This document shows, piece by piece, positions 16,090-24,119 of a stretch of DNA of 39,293 bases. A program made the translations under genes and the position numbers. The stretch is taken from NCBI GenBank assembly GCA_026994195.1, contig JALWRH010000114.1:1-39293 (forward strand). Reading direction: 5' to 3'. The notes under the pieces are model-generated. The model saw nothing but the letters and a program-made list of their open reading frames with translations, searched no databases and had not been told where the DNA came from. How positions within the stretch are numbered: position 1 is the first letter of the stretch; each line of letters starts with the position of its first letter. This DNA comes from Sedimenticola sp. (GTDB lineage Bacteria > Pseudomonadota > Gammaproteobacteria > Chromatiales > Chromatiaceae).

Positions 16090-18612
16090 ATGAAAATCAC
16101 CCCGAAACTACAGATCGGCCTGCTGTTGATGCTGGCCGCCTTCTGTATTATTCCTGCCGCCGCAATGGCGGATATCAATACTGCCACAGGCCTGAGTCCG
16201 TCCAAGAGTGAAGATGACGGTGAAAATGATCTGGGCCGTGGCAAGAACCTTTCCATCAAGGAGGCAGTTTGGGATAAGGAGAAAAAGCGCCTGAAGGCCA
16301 AGGGAAAGGGGCCGGATGGAAAAACCGTACACCTGGAATCAGTGGCATCCGGTGATGAACTTGATTCAACGCGTATCAGATCCAGCAAATGGAAGATCAA
16401 GGTTTCCCTGCATGACAAGGTTCCCTGCCGTGTAAGAGCCCGCCTGGATAACGGTGATTCCGTGGAGAAGGACGTAAAAGATGCGCCCAAGGACTGTGAT
16501 GGTGGTGGTACGCCACCTCCTCCCCCACCCCCAGTGGCGGGCGATTTTACGGTACTGGCCGCCAATGATCTGGGCATGCACTGCGCCGACCAGGATTTCC
16601 GTCTGTTCAGTATCCTGCCGCCCTACAACGTGATGAATGCCCAGGTATTGCGCAAGGGTGATGAACCTCAGCTGCTGACCCCTGCGGACGGTATCCAACT
16701 GACCTACCGGGCAGTTCAGGGTAATCTCATTGACCCCACGCGTCCGAATCTGCCGCCCATCGCGACAAACTCCATTACCTCTACGAATCAGAATGACCTG
16801 ATCAGTGGTATCTACAAGTCCAATTTCTGGGATATTGCATCCGGTCCTACAGGTCAGGCTATTGGTTTCCTGGCATATGAGAAGCTGTATCCGCCAGGCA
16901 TTCTCGGCTTGTTCCCCTTTGAGGCGGATCTGGGCTTGCCAGCGCCCAATGTGGAAGAACTGTACCTGACCAATCCCGGCCACCTGACTGCAGAGCAGTC
17001 AGAAATGCCCGGTAAGGCTAATCCTTATCATGCCAATGAAGCCAAGCCTTTCCATGCCTATTACCAGGATTTTCCGTTCTTCATCAATTTCCCCTTTGGT
17101 TACACCATTCGGGATTTCAAGCGATTCGCGGCTGAAGGCATTCCCACAGGCTATATCGATGATCAGGGCCGTACCAATGCCTATCCGTTGATGCGGGTTC
17201 AGGCCTGGGATTCCACCGGCAAGATGCTGGCGTCCGTGGATACTGTAACTCCCGTGGCTTCCGAAGCGGATTGCGCCATCTGCCACGCCAGCCAGAACGT
17301 GTGCGACTATGACACCACCAATACCCTGGTGTGTGATGATATCGCCAACTTCAAGTATCCTGGCGTGAACTTCATTACCGATGCCAGCGGTGTGATTGGT
17401 GCTACACCTGAACAGCAGGTGATCAACGCCGCCAAGATCAACGTCATGCGCCTGCATGATCACAAGAATGGCACCAGCATTGCGCCGCTGAACGATGATG
17501 GCACCAATGCTGATGGCAGTACGCCCAACGTAGTCTGCGCCAACTGTCACTATTCTCCTGCTCTGGACCTGGCGCATCTCGGTCCCACCGACGACAATGG
17601 CAAGGAACAGACTCAGCATGTAAGTATGTCCCGTGCTATGCATGCTGTGCATGGCAACCTCCCCAACGTGGATCCCAGCCTGTATGGGAACCTGTTCCCC
17701 ATCATGCCGCCACCTGATCAGCGGGGCGGTCTGGATGTGGATGGCCTCTTGGGGGAAACTTGCTACAACTGCCATCCCGGCAAGCGCACCAAATGTCTGC
17801 GGGGCGCCATGGGCGGTGCCGGCACCGTCTGTCAGGACTGCCATGGCCAGATGACTCAGGTGGGCGACGATTTCACCGAGAATTTCGCCAGTGTGCCTTT
17901 CCCGGCAGGGGCCAACCTCAACAAGCGGGTCTCCTGGGCCAGCGAGCCCAAGTGCCAGTCTTGCCATGTGGGTGATGTCCTGCAGGTTGCGCAGCTGCGC
18001 AACAGTGGACAGCTCAATGATGTCGTCGTGAATGCGGTGGACAGTCTGGGCAATCCCGATGGGCTGCGCCTGCAGATGACTTATCGCAAGTCTGATCACA
18101 TCATGAATGGCGGTCCCACGGACTTGACCTTGCTGGATTTCCCCAATTCCCGTTTCGCCACCACGGAAGCCTTGTACAGGCTGAGCGGCGTTGGGAACAA
18201 AGGGCATGGCGACCTCAGTTGTGAGAACTGCCATGGCAGCACCCATGCCATCTGGCCCAATAAAAACCCGTTCTCCAATGACAACAAGGCTGCTAACGAT
18301 CTGCAGGGCCATGCAGGCCCCATCATAGAATGTTCCACCTGTCATACCAGTGATCCTGGAATAACCCTTGATGGACCCCATGGTATGCATCCTGTTGGCA
18401 ATACAGCCTTCTCAGCAGGTGGGCATGAGCATCTTGCAGAAAGGAACAAAGATGCCTGTCGTGCCTGCCATGGCCAGAATGGAGAAGGCAGCGTACTGTC
18501 CCGTGCCGCAGCGGACCGTGTCCTCGACAAAGATGAGCATGGCAACAACACCATCAGCATCGCGAAAGGCGACCCGGTAACCTGTACGCTCTGTCACAAG
18601 AACAAGCTCTGA
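16090..18612 (+). CDS. Nine-haem c-type cytochrome with large haem-free N-terminal part
   Basis: The 840-aa exported protein has a signal peptide (MKITPKLQIGLLLMLAAFCI..., cut near residue 27 after AMA). A ~90-residue beta-like domain (52-137, LSIKEAVWDKEKKRLKAKG to APKDC) is followed by a poly-proline linker (141-148). A conserved-looking domain opens with LAANDLGMHCADQDFRLFSI. The nine CxxCH sites all lie in 395-836: CAICH, CANCH, CYNCH, CQDCH, CQSCH, CENCH, CSTCH, CRACH and CTLCH. Plentiful free His residues can serve as second axial ligands. GGAGGAG precedes the start by 8 nt. A strong terminator follows. It is probably a periplasmic or surface electron carrier; no standard enzyme signature was seen. 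I do not know a family name for the DLGMHC domain. Confidence 0.93.
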   Translation: MKITPKLQIGLLLMLAAFCIIPAAAMADINTATGLSPSKSEDDGENDLGRGKNLSIKEAVWDKEKKRLKAKGKGPDGKTVHLESVASGDELDSTRIRSSKWKIKVSLHDKVPCRVRARLDNGDSVEKDVKDAPKDCDGGGTPPPPPPPVAGDFTVLAANDLGMHCADQDFRLFSILPPYNVMNAQVLRKGDEPQLLTPADGIQLTYRAVQGNLIDPTRPNLPPIATNSITSTNQNDLISGIYKSNFWDIASGPTGQAIGFLAYEKLYPPGILGLFPFEADLGLPAPNVEELYLTNPGHLTAEQSEMPGKANPYHANEAKPFHAYYQDFPFFINFPFGYTIRDFKRFAAEGIPTGYIDDQGRTNAYPLMRVQAWDSTGKMLASVDTVTPVASEADCAICHASQNVCDYDTTNTLVCDDIANFKYPGVNFITDASGVIGATPEQQVINAAKINVMRLHDHKNGTSIAPLNDDGTNADGSTPNVVCANCHYSPALDLAHLGPTDDNGKEQTQHVSMSRAMHAVHGNLPNVDPSLYGNLFPIMPPPDQRGGLDVDGLLGETCYNCHPGKRTKCLRGAMGGAGTVCQDCHGQMTQVGDDFTENFASVPFPAGANLNKRVSWASEPKCQSCHVGDVLQVAQLRNSGQLNDVVVNAVDSLGNPDGLRLQMTYRKSDHIMNGGPTDLTLLDFPNSRFATTEALYRLSGVGNKGHGDLSCENCHGSTHAIWPNKNPFSNDNKAANDLQGHAGPIIECSTCHTSDPGITLDGPHGMHPVGNTAFSAGGHEHLAERNKDACRACHGQNGEGSVLSRAAADRVLDKDEHGNNTISIAKGDPVTCTLCHKNKL

Positions 18613-18638
18613 TATAGCAGGAGCGTATTCGCCTATAG

Positions 18639-18669
18639 CCCGCACCGGAATGTCGGTGCGGGTTTTTTT
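18639..18669 (+). terminator. Intrinsic terminator of the cytochrome gene
   Basis: CCCGCACCG (18639-18647), loop GAATGT, CGGTGCGGG (18654-18662), then seven T residues. This is a textbook Rho-independent terminator 27 bp after the stop, separating the cytochrome from the two-component genes. Confidence 0.93.
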
Positions 18670-18703
18670 ATAGAGGTTTTTTCGGCAGAAGGTAAAGATC
18701 CGG

Positions 18704-18736
18704 ATTAAGCTTCAGTTAAGCTCTTGTTGTTAGGAT
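18704..18736 (+). promoter_or_regulatory. PmrA/QseB-type direct repeat and -10 of the regulator gene
   Basis: ATTAAG (18704-18709), spacer CTTCA, GTTAAG (18715-18720), then a 10-nt gap and TAGGAT (18731-18736). The layout copies the site at 16016 with the same 5-nt spacer and the same 10-nt distance to the -10. It suggests autoregulation of the two-component operon. A long leader of about 200 nt lies between it and the start at 18939, holding a 21-codon open frame (18869-18934). Confidence 0.68.
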
Positions 18737-18938
18737 GATGCGGTGGGGGATGTAAAAAACCAATTAAAACATATGCTTGTGAAATATCTATCAGGCCTGT
18801 ACGGATGAGTGGGAGAAGAAGTTCACGCCTTGCAGCAGGCCCCAAAGCTGGCCTGGTGAGGAAGACACATGGCGATGAGATCCATCCTGTGGATGACAGT
18901 CGAAAGTGAGATCGTGCTGACCGGAGTGCAATGACACC

Positions 18939-19604
18939 ATGAAAATACTGTTGCTGGAAGATGATGCCTTGCTGGGGGAATGCGCCCGGGTGGGACTGGC
19001 GCAGCGGGATTTTGCGGTGGAGTGGGTGACAGAGATCCGTCTTGCAAGGCGTTTGTTGCGGGGACAGGGGTATGACTGCCTTCTGTTGGACCTGAGTCTG
19101 CCCGATGGGGACGGGCTGGAGTTTCTCCGGGAGCTTCGGGAAAGCGGCAATGTCGTCCCTGTGGTTGTGATTACTGCGCGTTATGAAGTGGAAGAGCGGG
19201 TCAAGGGGCTGGAGTATGGAGCGGACGATTACCTGACCAAGCCTTATTCCCTGGATGAGCTGGCAGCCCGGTTAAGGGCGGTGTTGCGGCGCCGTGAGGG
19301 ACGGGCCAGCAATGTGCTAGCCTGCGGCAACATCTACCTGGATCCCCTGGCCATGTTAACCCGCATCGATGGAGAACCGGTGGATCTTCCTCCCATGGAA
19401 TTCCGTCTCCTGCGCGCCTTCATGCAACAGGCCGGAAAGATCCAGACCCGGGAAAGCCTGCTGCAGGCGCTGCGTGGCGATGGGGCAGAGGACGTGGCCA
19501 GTAATCTTCTGGATGTGCATATCCACAACCTGCGCAAGAAACTGGGCAGTGGTCGTATCAAGACAGTGCGCGGTCTGGGCTATATTTTCCTGCGGGAGGC
19601 GTGA
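18939..19604 (+). CDS. OmpR/PhoB-family response regulator, QseB/PmrA type
   Basis: This 221-aa regulator has an N-terminal receiver domain with acidic pocket LLEDDALLG, phospho-acceptor Asp51 in LLLDLSLPDGDGLEF, the switch Thr in VVITARYEVEERVKGLEYG, and the lysine in YLTKPYSLDELAARL. A winged-helix DNA-binding domain follows (PMEFRLLRAFMQQAGKIQTR; VDVHIHNLRKKL-like DVHIHNLRKKLGSGRIKTVR; GLGYIF). Sequence style matches the QseB/PmrA/TctD group, which binds TTAA direct repeats like those at 16016 and 18704. It overlaps the kinase gene by 4 bp. The likely targets are itself and the nine-haem cytochrome. Confidence 0.94.
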   Translation: MKILLLEDDALLGECARVGLAQRDFAVEWVTEIRLARRLLRGQGYDCLLLDLSLPDGDGLEFLRELRESGNVVPVVVITARYEVEERVKGLEYGADDYLTKPYSLDELAARLRAVLRRREGRASNVLACGNIYLDPLAMLTRIDGEPVDLPPMEFRLLRAFMQQAGKIQTRESLLQALRGDGAEDVASNLLDVHIHNLRKKLGSGRIKTVRGLGYIFLREA

Positions 19605-21058
19605 GTTTGCACCTTTCCGCATCACTGAGCCGGCGCCTGCTGATCATATTGGCGGCAGCCATGCTGGTGGCCCTGGTGGTTACGGTTTACAGCCTCCTGG
19701 AGTATGTGGACAAAGAAGCCGAGGAAGTTCTGGATACGCGGCTGCTGTTGACGGCAGAGAATCTGCTTCGCCAGGCGCGGCGGCAGTTGCGGGAAGGCAA
19801 TCTGAATGAAGTGTGGCTGAGCCTGGAAACCGTACGTGGCTTGGAAAACGCCTGGCTGACCAAGTTTGCCCTGGCGGACAAGACAGCTTTTGATGAGGAG
19901 CAGGAAAGAACCCGGATACGTTCTTACATCTGGCTGACCGGCAGCGAAGGGAAAGTGGTGGTAGGACAGATTCTGCCCGGTTATAACCCTAACCATGCCC
20001 GGGAAAGAAAGTTGAGAAGCGTCCAGTATGATGGTGCGGAATGGCGTGTGGCCGAGGTTCACCAGGACGGTTTGCATCTGCATATTGCCCAACGGGAGGA
20101 TCTGCGCGCCTACCTGGTGAAGGAGATTGGCATGAAGCTCATGGAAAAGCAGCTCATTGCCATCCCGGTCATTATTTTCGTACTTTGGCTGGGTATCCGG
20201 CGGGGCCTGCGTCCCCTGTCCCGTTTGAGTGATCAGATTGCCAGCCGCAAGCCGGACAATCTCAAGCCGGTGCAACTGGACCAGGTGCCGGTTGAGATCA
20301 AACCTCTGGTTGAATCCATCAATACCCTGCTGGCGCGCCTGGAGGCGAGCCTGGAGAGCGAACGCCGCTTTACATCAGACGCCGCTCATGAGCTGCGCAG
20401 CCCTCTGGCCGTGGTGCGCAACCTGGCCAGGATACTGGCAGGCGCCCACAGTCTGCAGGAAGTGCAGTCATCGGCGCTGCTCCTGGACAAGAGTGCCGTG
20501 AGAATGGCGGAACTGCTCTCCCAGTTGCTGCATCTGGCCCGCCTGGACAGCCTGGTGAATATGAAGGACCTGCGGCCCGTTTCATTGCGTGGGTTGATGC
20601 GGGAAGTGATAGGAGAGCTGTTGCCCAATGCCATTTCCCATGGGGTGAATCTTTCCTATATGGCTGAAACGGAATTCCAGATCATGGGGGACCGGGGTTT
20701 GCTGAAACTGTTGTTTCAGAATGTCCTTGGCAACGCCATCAAGTATGGCAAGAAGGACGTAGAGGTTCATGCCCACGTGCTGAATCAGGTATTGACCATC
20801 AAGGTTCTGGACGATGGTTCCGGTGTGGCTGCGGAAGATCTGCCGAGATTGTTCGAACGCTTTTTCCGCAGTCAGGACGCCAAGCAGCAGGCAGAAGGCA
20901 GCGGCCTGGGCTTGTCCATTGTCCGTCGGGTAGTGGAACTGCACGGTTTCACAGTAGGGGCCAGCAACCGTAGTGATGGTGGACTGTGCGTGGAAGTGGG
21001 TATTCCTGCGACTGCCTGGGAGCATGCAGAGGGTTCGGAGCAGGAGTCTGTCAGTTGA
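19601..21058 (+). CDS. Sensor histidine kinase, QseC/PmrB type
   Basis: This 485-aa inner-membrane kinase starts at GTG 19601, in a 4-bp overlap with the regulator. TM1 is at about 12-32; a periplasmic sensor region runs to ~183 (with WLTGSEGKVVVGQILPG); TM2 is at 185-198. The HAMP-like linker (RRGLRPLSRLSDQIASRKPD) and VPVEIKPLVESINTLLARLE are typical of QseC. The H-box is ERRFTSDAAHELRSPLAVVR with His263. ATPase boxes follow: NVLGNAIKYG (N), VLDDGSGV (G1), LFERFFRS (F) and GSGLGLSIVRRV (G2). The stimulus is unknown; adjacency to a multihaem cytochrome suggests a redox or electron-acceptor signal, which is inference. Its end overlaps the convergent gene by 8 bp. Confidence 0.94.
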   Translation: MSLHLSASLSRRLLIILAAAMLVALVVTVYSLLEYVDKEAEEVLDTRLLLTAENLLRQARRQLREGNLNEVWLSLETVRGLENAWLTKFALADKTAFDEEQERTRIRSYIWLTGSEGKVVVGQILPGYNPNHARERKLRSVQYDGAEWRVAEVHQDGLHLHIAQREDLRAYLVKEIGMKLMEKQLIAIPVIIFVLWLGIRRGLRPLSRLSDQIASRKPDNLKPVQLDQVPVEIKPLVESINTLLARLEASLESERRFTSDAAHELRSPLAVVRNLARILAGAHSLQEVQSSALLLDKSAVRMAELLSQLLHLARLDSLVNMKDLRPVSLRGLMREVIGELLPNAISHGVNLSYMAETEFQIMGDRGLLKLLFQNVLGNAIKYGKKDVEVHAHVLNQVLTIKVLDDGSGVAAEDLPRLFERFFRSQDAKQQAEGSGLGLSIVRRVVELHGFTVGASNRSDGGLCVEVGIPATAWEHAEGSEQESVS

Positions 21059-21818
21059 TATGCTCCTCCAGGCGGATGCCCAGTATTTCCAGCATGGTAC
21101 CGCCAAAAGCGCCTCCGATAGCGCCACCCAGCAGTCCCAGAGGCGCCGCATCCAGCACTCCTTGGTAGCGGCTGATCTGTCCCAGTTCGGGAACTGTGAG
21201 ATAGCTTTCTCCGATGATCCAGAATACGGAGGCCACGCTGACGGCGATCACTCCGCTCACCAGCGGGCCACCGGTCTTCAGCGCCAGGGAACTGCTCAGG
21301 ATCGGAAGGCGGTGTTTGATCAGGTATACGTAGCACAGCCCCACCAGGGAAACAGCAATGGCAGTGACCAGCCAATGGTTGTCCAGGAGGGAGCTGCTGC
21401 TGACGATGAAATAGAGTACAGGGCCGGAAATCAGTCCGGCGATCAGGCCGGTGCCCGTTTGCGCCAGGGGTTGGGAATCGCGAATTTCCCGTTTGGTGAA
21501 AAAGCTGCCGGCAACAAAGCCCGCCACCAATGCGATTCCCAGAAGCAACAGAGGCTGATGGTAACCGGCAAAAAGTATCTGGTAGGAAATGGCGGTGAGT
21601 ATGCCGGTCAGGCTGCCTCCCAGGGCGACCAGCATGCTGCCAAAGAAAGCGGATATGACCATTCCGGAAAGCGTGGAGGCCAGCATCAGCGCCAGCCACG
21701 GAGAAAGCCCCTCGATGAGCAAAAAACTCAGCATCCCGGCAAAGAAACCGCCAAACAGAGCGCCGGAGAACGCCCAGATCACGGCCTTGCCCAGGATTTT
21801 CAACAGTTTGTCCAGCAT
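21051..21818 (-). CDS. Gly-rich polytopic membrane protein
   Basis: I do not recognise a named family. The 255-aa product has about seven hydrophobic segments with many small residues, and glycine-zipper-like stretches at both ends: AFSGALFGGFFAGMLSFLL near the N-terminus and PLGLLGGAIGGAFGGTMLEI near the C-terminus. The middle has KREIRDSQPLAQTGTGLIAG and helices rich in Ser. It follows the 121-aa envelope protein by 7 bp on the minus strand and probably shares its transcript. Gly-zipper packing suggests an oligomeric membrane protein; nothing more can be said. Confidence 0.75.
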   Translation of the reverse strand: MLDKLLKILGKAVIWAFSGALFGGFFAGMLSFLLIEGLSPWLALMLASTLSGMVISAFFGSMLVALGGSLTGILTAISYQILFAGYHQPLLLLGIALVAGFVAGSFFTKREIRDSQPLAQTGTGLIAGLISGPVLYFIVSSSSLLDNHWLVTAIAVSLVGLCYVYLIKHRLPILSSSLALKTGGPLVSGVIAVSVASVFWIIGESYLTVPELGQISRYQGVLDAAPLGLLGGAIGGAFGGTMLEILGIRLEEHIN

Positions 21819-21825
21819 ATCCGGC

Positions 21826-22191
21826 TTATTTTTTGGCAGAAGGGCTGCGGATCAACCAGGTCTTGCCAGTGGATTGGCAGAAGGTCAAAGGGCCACTGCC
21901 ATCCCTGTTGGGTGAAAAGCGTACTTGCCGGCAGGGCATGGCGGTGTCTCTAAGGGTGTTCAGAACCCTGATATCTCCCTGCCTGCCGGATTCCGGGTTG
22001 CGCCAATGGCGGCTTTCTCCATCTTTTGCTGTGTTCAGTGCATCCTGCAGCGTCTGGGACAGGGCAGCCCAATCGGCATCACTGAGATCGCCCAGGCTGG
22101 AGTTGTGCAGCCATTGCCAGTTGCTGGCCTGACAGGCGAAGGAAACCAGGCTCAACGTCATGATCAGAAGCAAAGGGGTTTTCTGTTTCAT
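21826..22191 (-). CDS. Small periplasmic protein, RT0821/Lpp0805-like surface domain
   Basis: This 121-aa protein has a signal peptide (MKQKTPLLLIMTLSLVSFAC, ending ACQAS). The mature part contains LSQTLQDALNTAKDGESRHW, RNPESGRQGDIRVLNT, then a pair of cysteines in CRQVRF and FCQSTGKTWLI. The pattern of a helical start, W-R-N-P-x-S/T-G, and two late cysteines is reminiscent of the RT0821/Lpp0805 surface protein family (17-kDa antigen-like domain), here without its usual Gly-zipper. The Gly-zipper protein encoded directly downstream could supply that part. Moderate certainty. Confidence 0.7.
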   Translation of the reverse strand: MKQKTPLLLIMTLSLVSFACQASNWQWLHNSSLGDLSDADWAALSQTLQDALNTAKDGESRHWRNPESGRQGDIRVLNTLRDTAMPCRQVRFSPNRDGSGPLTFCQSTGKTWLIRSPSAKK

Positions 22192-22294
22192 TGGCAGTGT
22201 GTCCGGCGGTTCGCGGTATTGAAGTAATTCTACACCTTATCTGGGGATTTGCATCGTGCAGCCAAGTCAATAAGGTAAACAGGGTAGTTTTTCA

Positions 22295-22323
22295 TTGACC
22301 TGCAAGGTCAATATCAGTATTTT
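22295..22323 (+). promoter_or_regulatory. ilvI promoter with palindrome over the -35
   Basis: TTGACC (22295-22300), 17-nt spacer, TATTTT (22318-22323) is a good sigma70 promoter about 60 nt before the ilvI start. The -35 forms half of a perfect inverted repeat TTGACCT-GCA-AGGTCAA (22295-22311), a natural operator position for a repressor or Lrp-like protein. Confidence 0.6.
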
Positions 22324-22385
22324 ACAATGTTTGGATTTTGTCCCTTGAGACAAGCCCTGGTTGGGCTATTTTGGAGGTTACTGCG

Positions 22386-24119
22386 GTGGATTTGACTGGC
22401 GCTGAAATTGTCGTCCAGGCACTGAAAGAAGAAGGTGTTGAGTACGTTTGGGGTTATCCCGGTGGCGCAGTGCTGCATATTTATGATGCGCTGTTTCAGG
22501 AAAAAGCCTTGCAGCATATCCTGGTGCGTCATGAACAAGCGGCGACTCATGCTGCCGATGGGTATGCTCGCGCTACCGGTAAGGTGGGCGTGGCCCTGGT
22601 GACCTCTGGTCCCGGCGCCACCAACGCAGTCACAGGTATCGCTACTGCCTACATGGATTCCATCCCCATGGTCATCCTCACCGGCCAGGTGCCGGTTCCC
22701 TTCATTGGCAGCGATGCTTTCCAGGAAGTGGACATCACCGGTATCACGCGTCCCTGCGTGAAGCATAACTTCCTGGTCAAGCGGACTGAGGACATTGCTG
22801 AGACCATGGCGAAAGCATTTTATATCGCCCGTACAGGCCGTCCTGGCCCTGTGTTGGTGGATATACCCAAGGATGTCACGGATCCTGGCGTCCGGGTGCC
22901 CTTCGAGTATCCCAAGAAAGTCAGCATGCGATCCTACAAGCCCGTAGAGAAAGGCAATACCCGCCAGGTGCGCAAGGCAGTGGATCTGATGGTCAAGGCG
23001 CGCCGGCCGGTTGTCTACACCGGTGGTGGCGTGGTGCTGGGCGAGGCGTCAGAGGATTTGCGCAAACTCATAGCGCATACCCATTTCCCTGTGACCAACA
23101 CCCTTATGGGGCTGGGTTCCATTGCCGCGTCTGACGATCATTTTCTCGGAATGCTGGGCATGCATGGCACTTATGAAGCCAATATGGCCATGCATGAGGC
23201 TGATCTCATCATTGCTGTTGGCGCCCGCTTCGACGACCGGGTAACGGGTAAACTGGCCCAGTTCTGTCCCAATGCCAAGATCATACATGTGGATGTGGAT
23301 CCGGCGTCCATTTCCAAAAATGTACGGGTGGATGTGCCTATCGTCGGGCAGGTCAAGCCCGTACTCAAGGACATGCTCAAGTTTCTCAAGGAGAGAAAGA
23401 GCGGACCGGACAAGGCGGCGCTCAAAGAATGGTGGGCGCGCATCAAGACCTGGCGGGATGTGGATTGCCTGAAATACGCCAATTCGGATAAGGTCATCAA
23501 GCCCCAGTACGCCATTGAAACCCTGCACAAGGTAACCAGGCGGCGTAACTTCTACCTGACCTCTGACGTGGGTCAGCACCAGATGTTTGCCGCCCAGTTC
23601 TATCCTTTCGAAAAGCCGCGCCGCTGGATCAATTCCGGCGGACTGGGCACCATGGGCTTCGGCCTGCCCGCCGCCATGGGCGTGCAGCAGGCCTTTCCCA
23701 AGGCCACCGTGGCTTGCGTGACGGGCGAAGCCAGCATCCAGATGTGCATTCAGGAACTGGCTACCTGTGCCCAGCATGATCTGCCTTTGAAGATCATTCT
23801 GCTGAACAACGGTTACATGGGCATGGTGCGCCAGTGGCAGGAATTCTTCTATGACAAGCGCTATTCTCATTCCTATGTGGATGCCCTGCCTGATTTCGCC
23901 AAGCTGGCAGAGACTTATGGTCATGTGGGCATGACCATCGAGAATCCTGGCGACTTGGAGGCGGCTTACAAGGAAGCCTTTGGCATGAAAGATCGCCTGG
24001 TGTTCATGAACGTGATCATCGATCCGGAAGAGAATGTTTATCCCATGATCGAGGCGGGCAAGGGACACCATGAAATGCACATGTCCCCCCACTTGTCCGC
24101 GGAACGGGAGCTGGCCTGA
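22386..24119 (+). CDS. ilvI: Acetolactate synthase, large (catalytic) subunit
   Basis: This subunit catalyses the ThDP-dependent first common step of valine/leucine/isoleucine synthesis. A GTG start at 22386 is chosen because GGAGG lies 8 nt upstream and VDLTGAEIVVQALKEEGVEY is the normal family start; the product is 577 aa. The catalytic Glu is in RHEQAATHAADGYARATG, and the FAD/linker domain has ARFDDRVTGKL. The ThDP motif reads TGEASIQMCIQEL ... LLNNGYMGMVRQW, with GEA where GDG is usual. The gene overlaps ilvH by 1 bp (TGATG). ilvI is used rather than ilvB because of the ilvIHC gene order. Confidence 0.96.
   Translation: MDLTGAEIVVQALKEEGVEYVWGYPGGAVLHIYDALFQEKALQHILVRHEQAATHAADGYARATGKVGVALVTSGPGATNAVTGIATAYMDSIPMVILTGQVPVPFIGSDAFQEVDITGITRPCVKHNFLVKRTEDIAETMAKAFYIARTGRPGPVLVDIPKDVTDPGVRVPFEYPKKVSMRSYKPVEKGNTRQVRKAVDLMVKARRPVVYTGGGVVLGEASEDLRKLIAHTHFPVTNTLMGLGSIAASDDHFLGMLGMHGTYEANMAMHEADLIIAVGARFDDRVTGKLAQFCPNAKIIHVDVDPASISKNVRVDVPIVGQVKPVLKDMLKFLKERKSGPDKAALKEWWARIKTWRDVDCLKYANSDKVIKPQYAIETLHKVTRRRNFYLTSDVGQHQMFAAQFYPFEKPRRWINSGGLGTMGFGLPAAMGVQQAFPKATVACVTGEASIQMCIQELATCAQHDLPLKIILLNNGYMGMVRQWQEFFYDKRYSHSYVDALPDFAKLAETYGHVGMTIENPGDLEAAYKEAFGMKDRLVFMNVIIDPEENVYPMIEAGKGHHEMHMSPHLSAERELA

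Noticed and set aside
16999-18390. A 463-codon minus-strand open frame.
   Set aside because: It is antisense to the nine-haem cytochrome, whose haem motifs and signal peptide prove the plus strand.
22327-22395. A 22-codon frame with five Leu codons overlapping the ilvI start, resembling a leader peptide.
   Set aside because: The promoter TTGACC-17-TATTTT puts the transcript start at about 22330, after its ATG, and the frame overlaps the ilvI ribosome site without attenuator stems.
23049-24092. A 347-codon minus-strand open frame.
   Set aside because: It is antisense to ilvI and lacks any recognisable domain.
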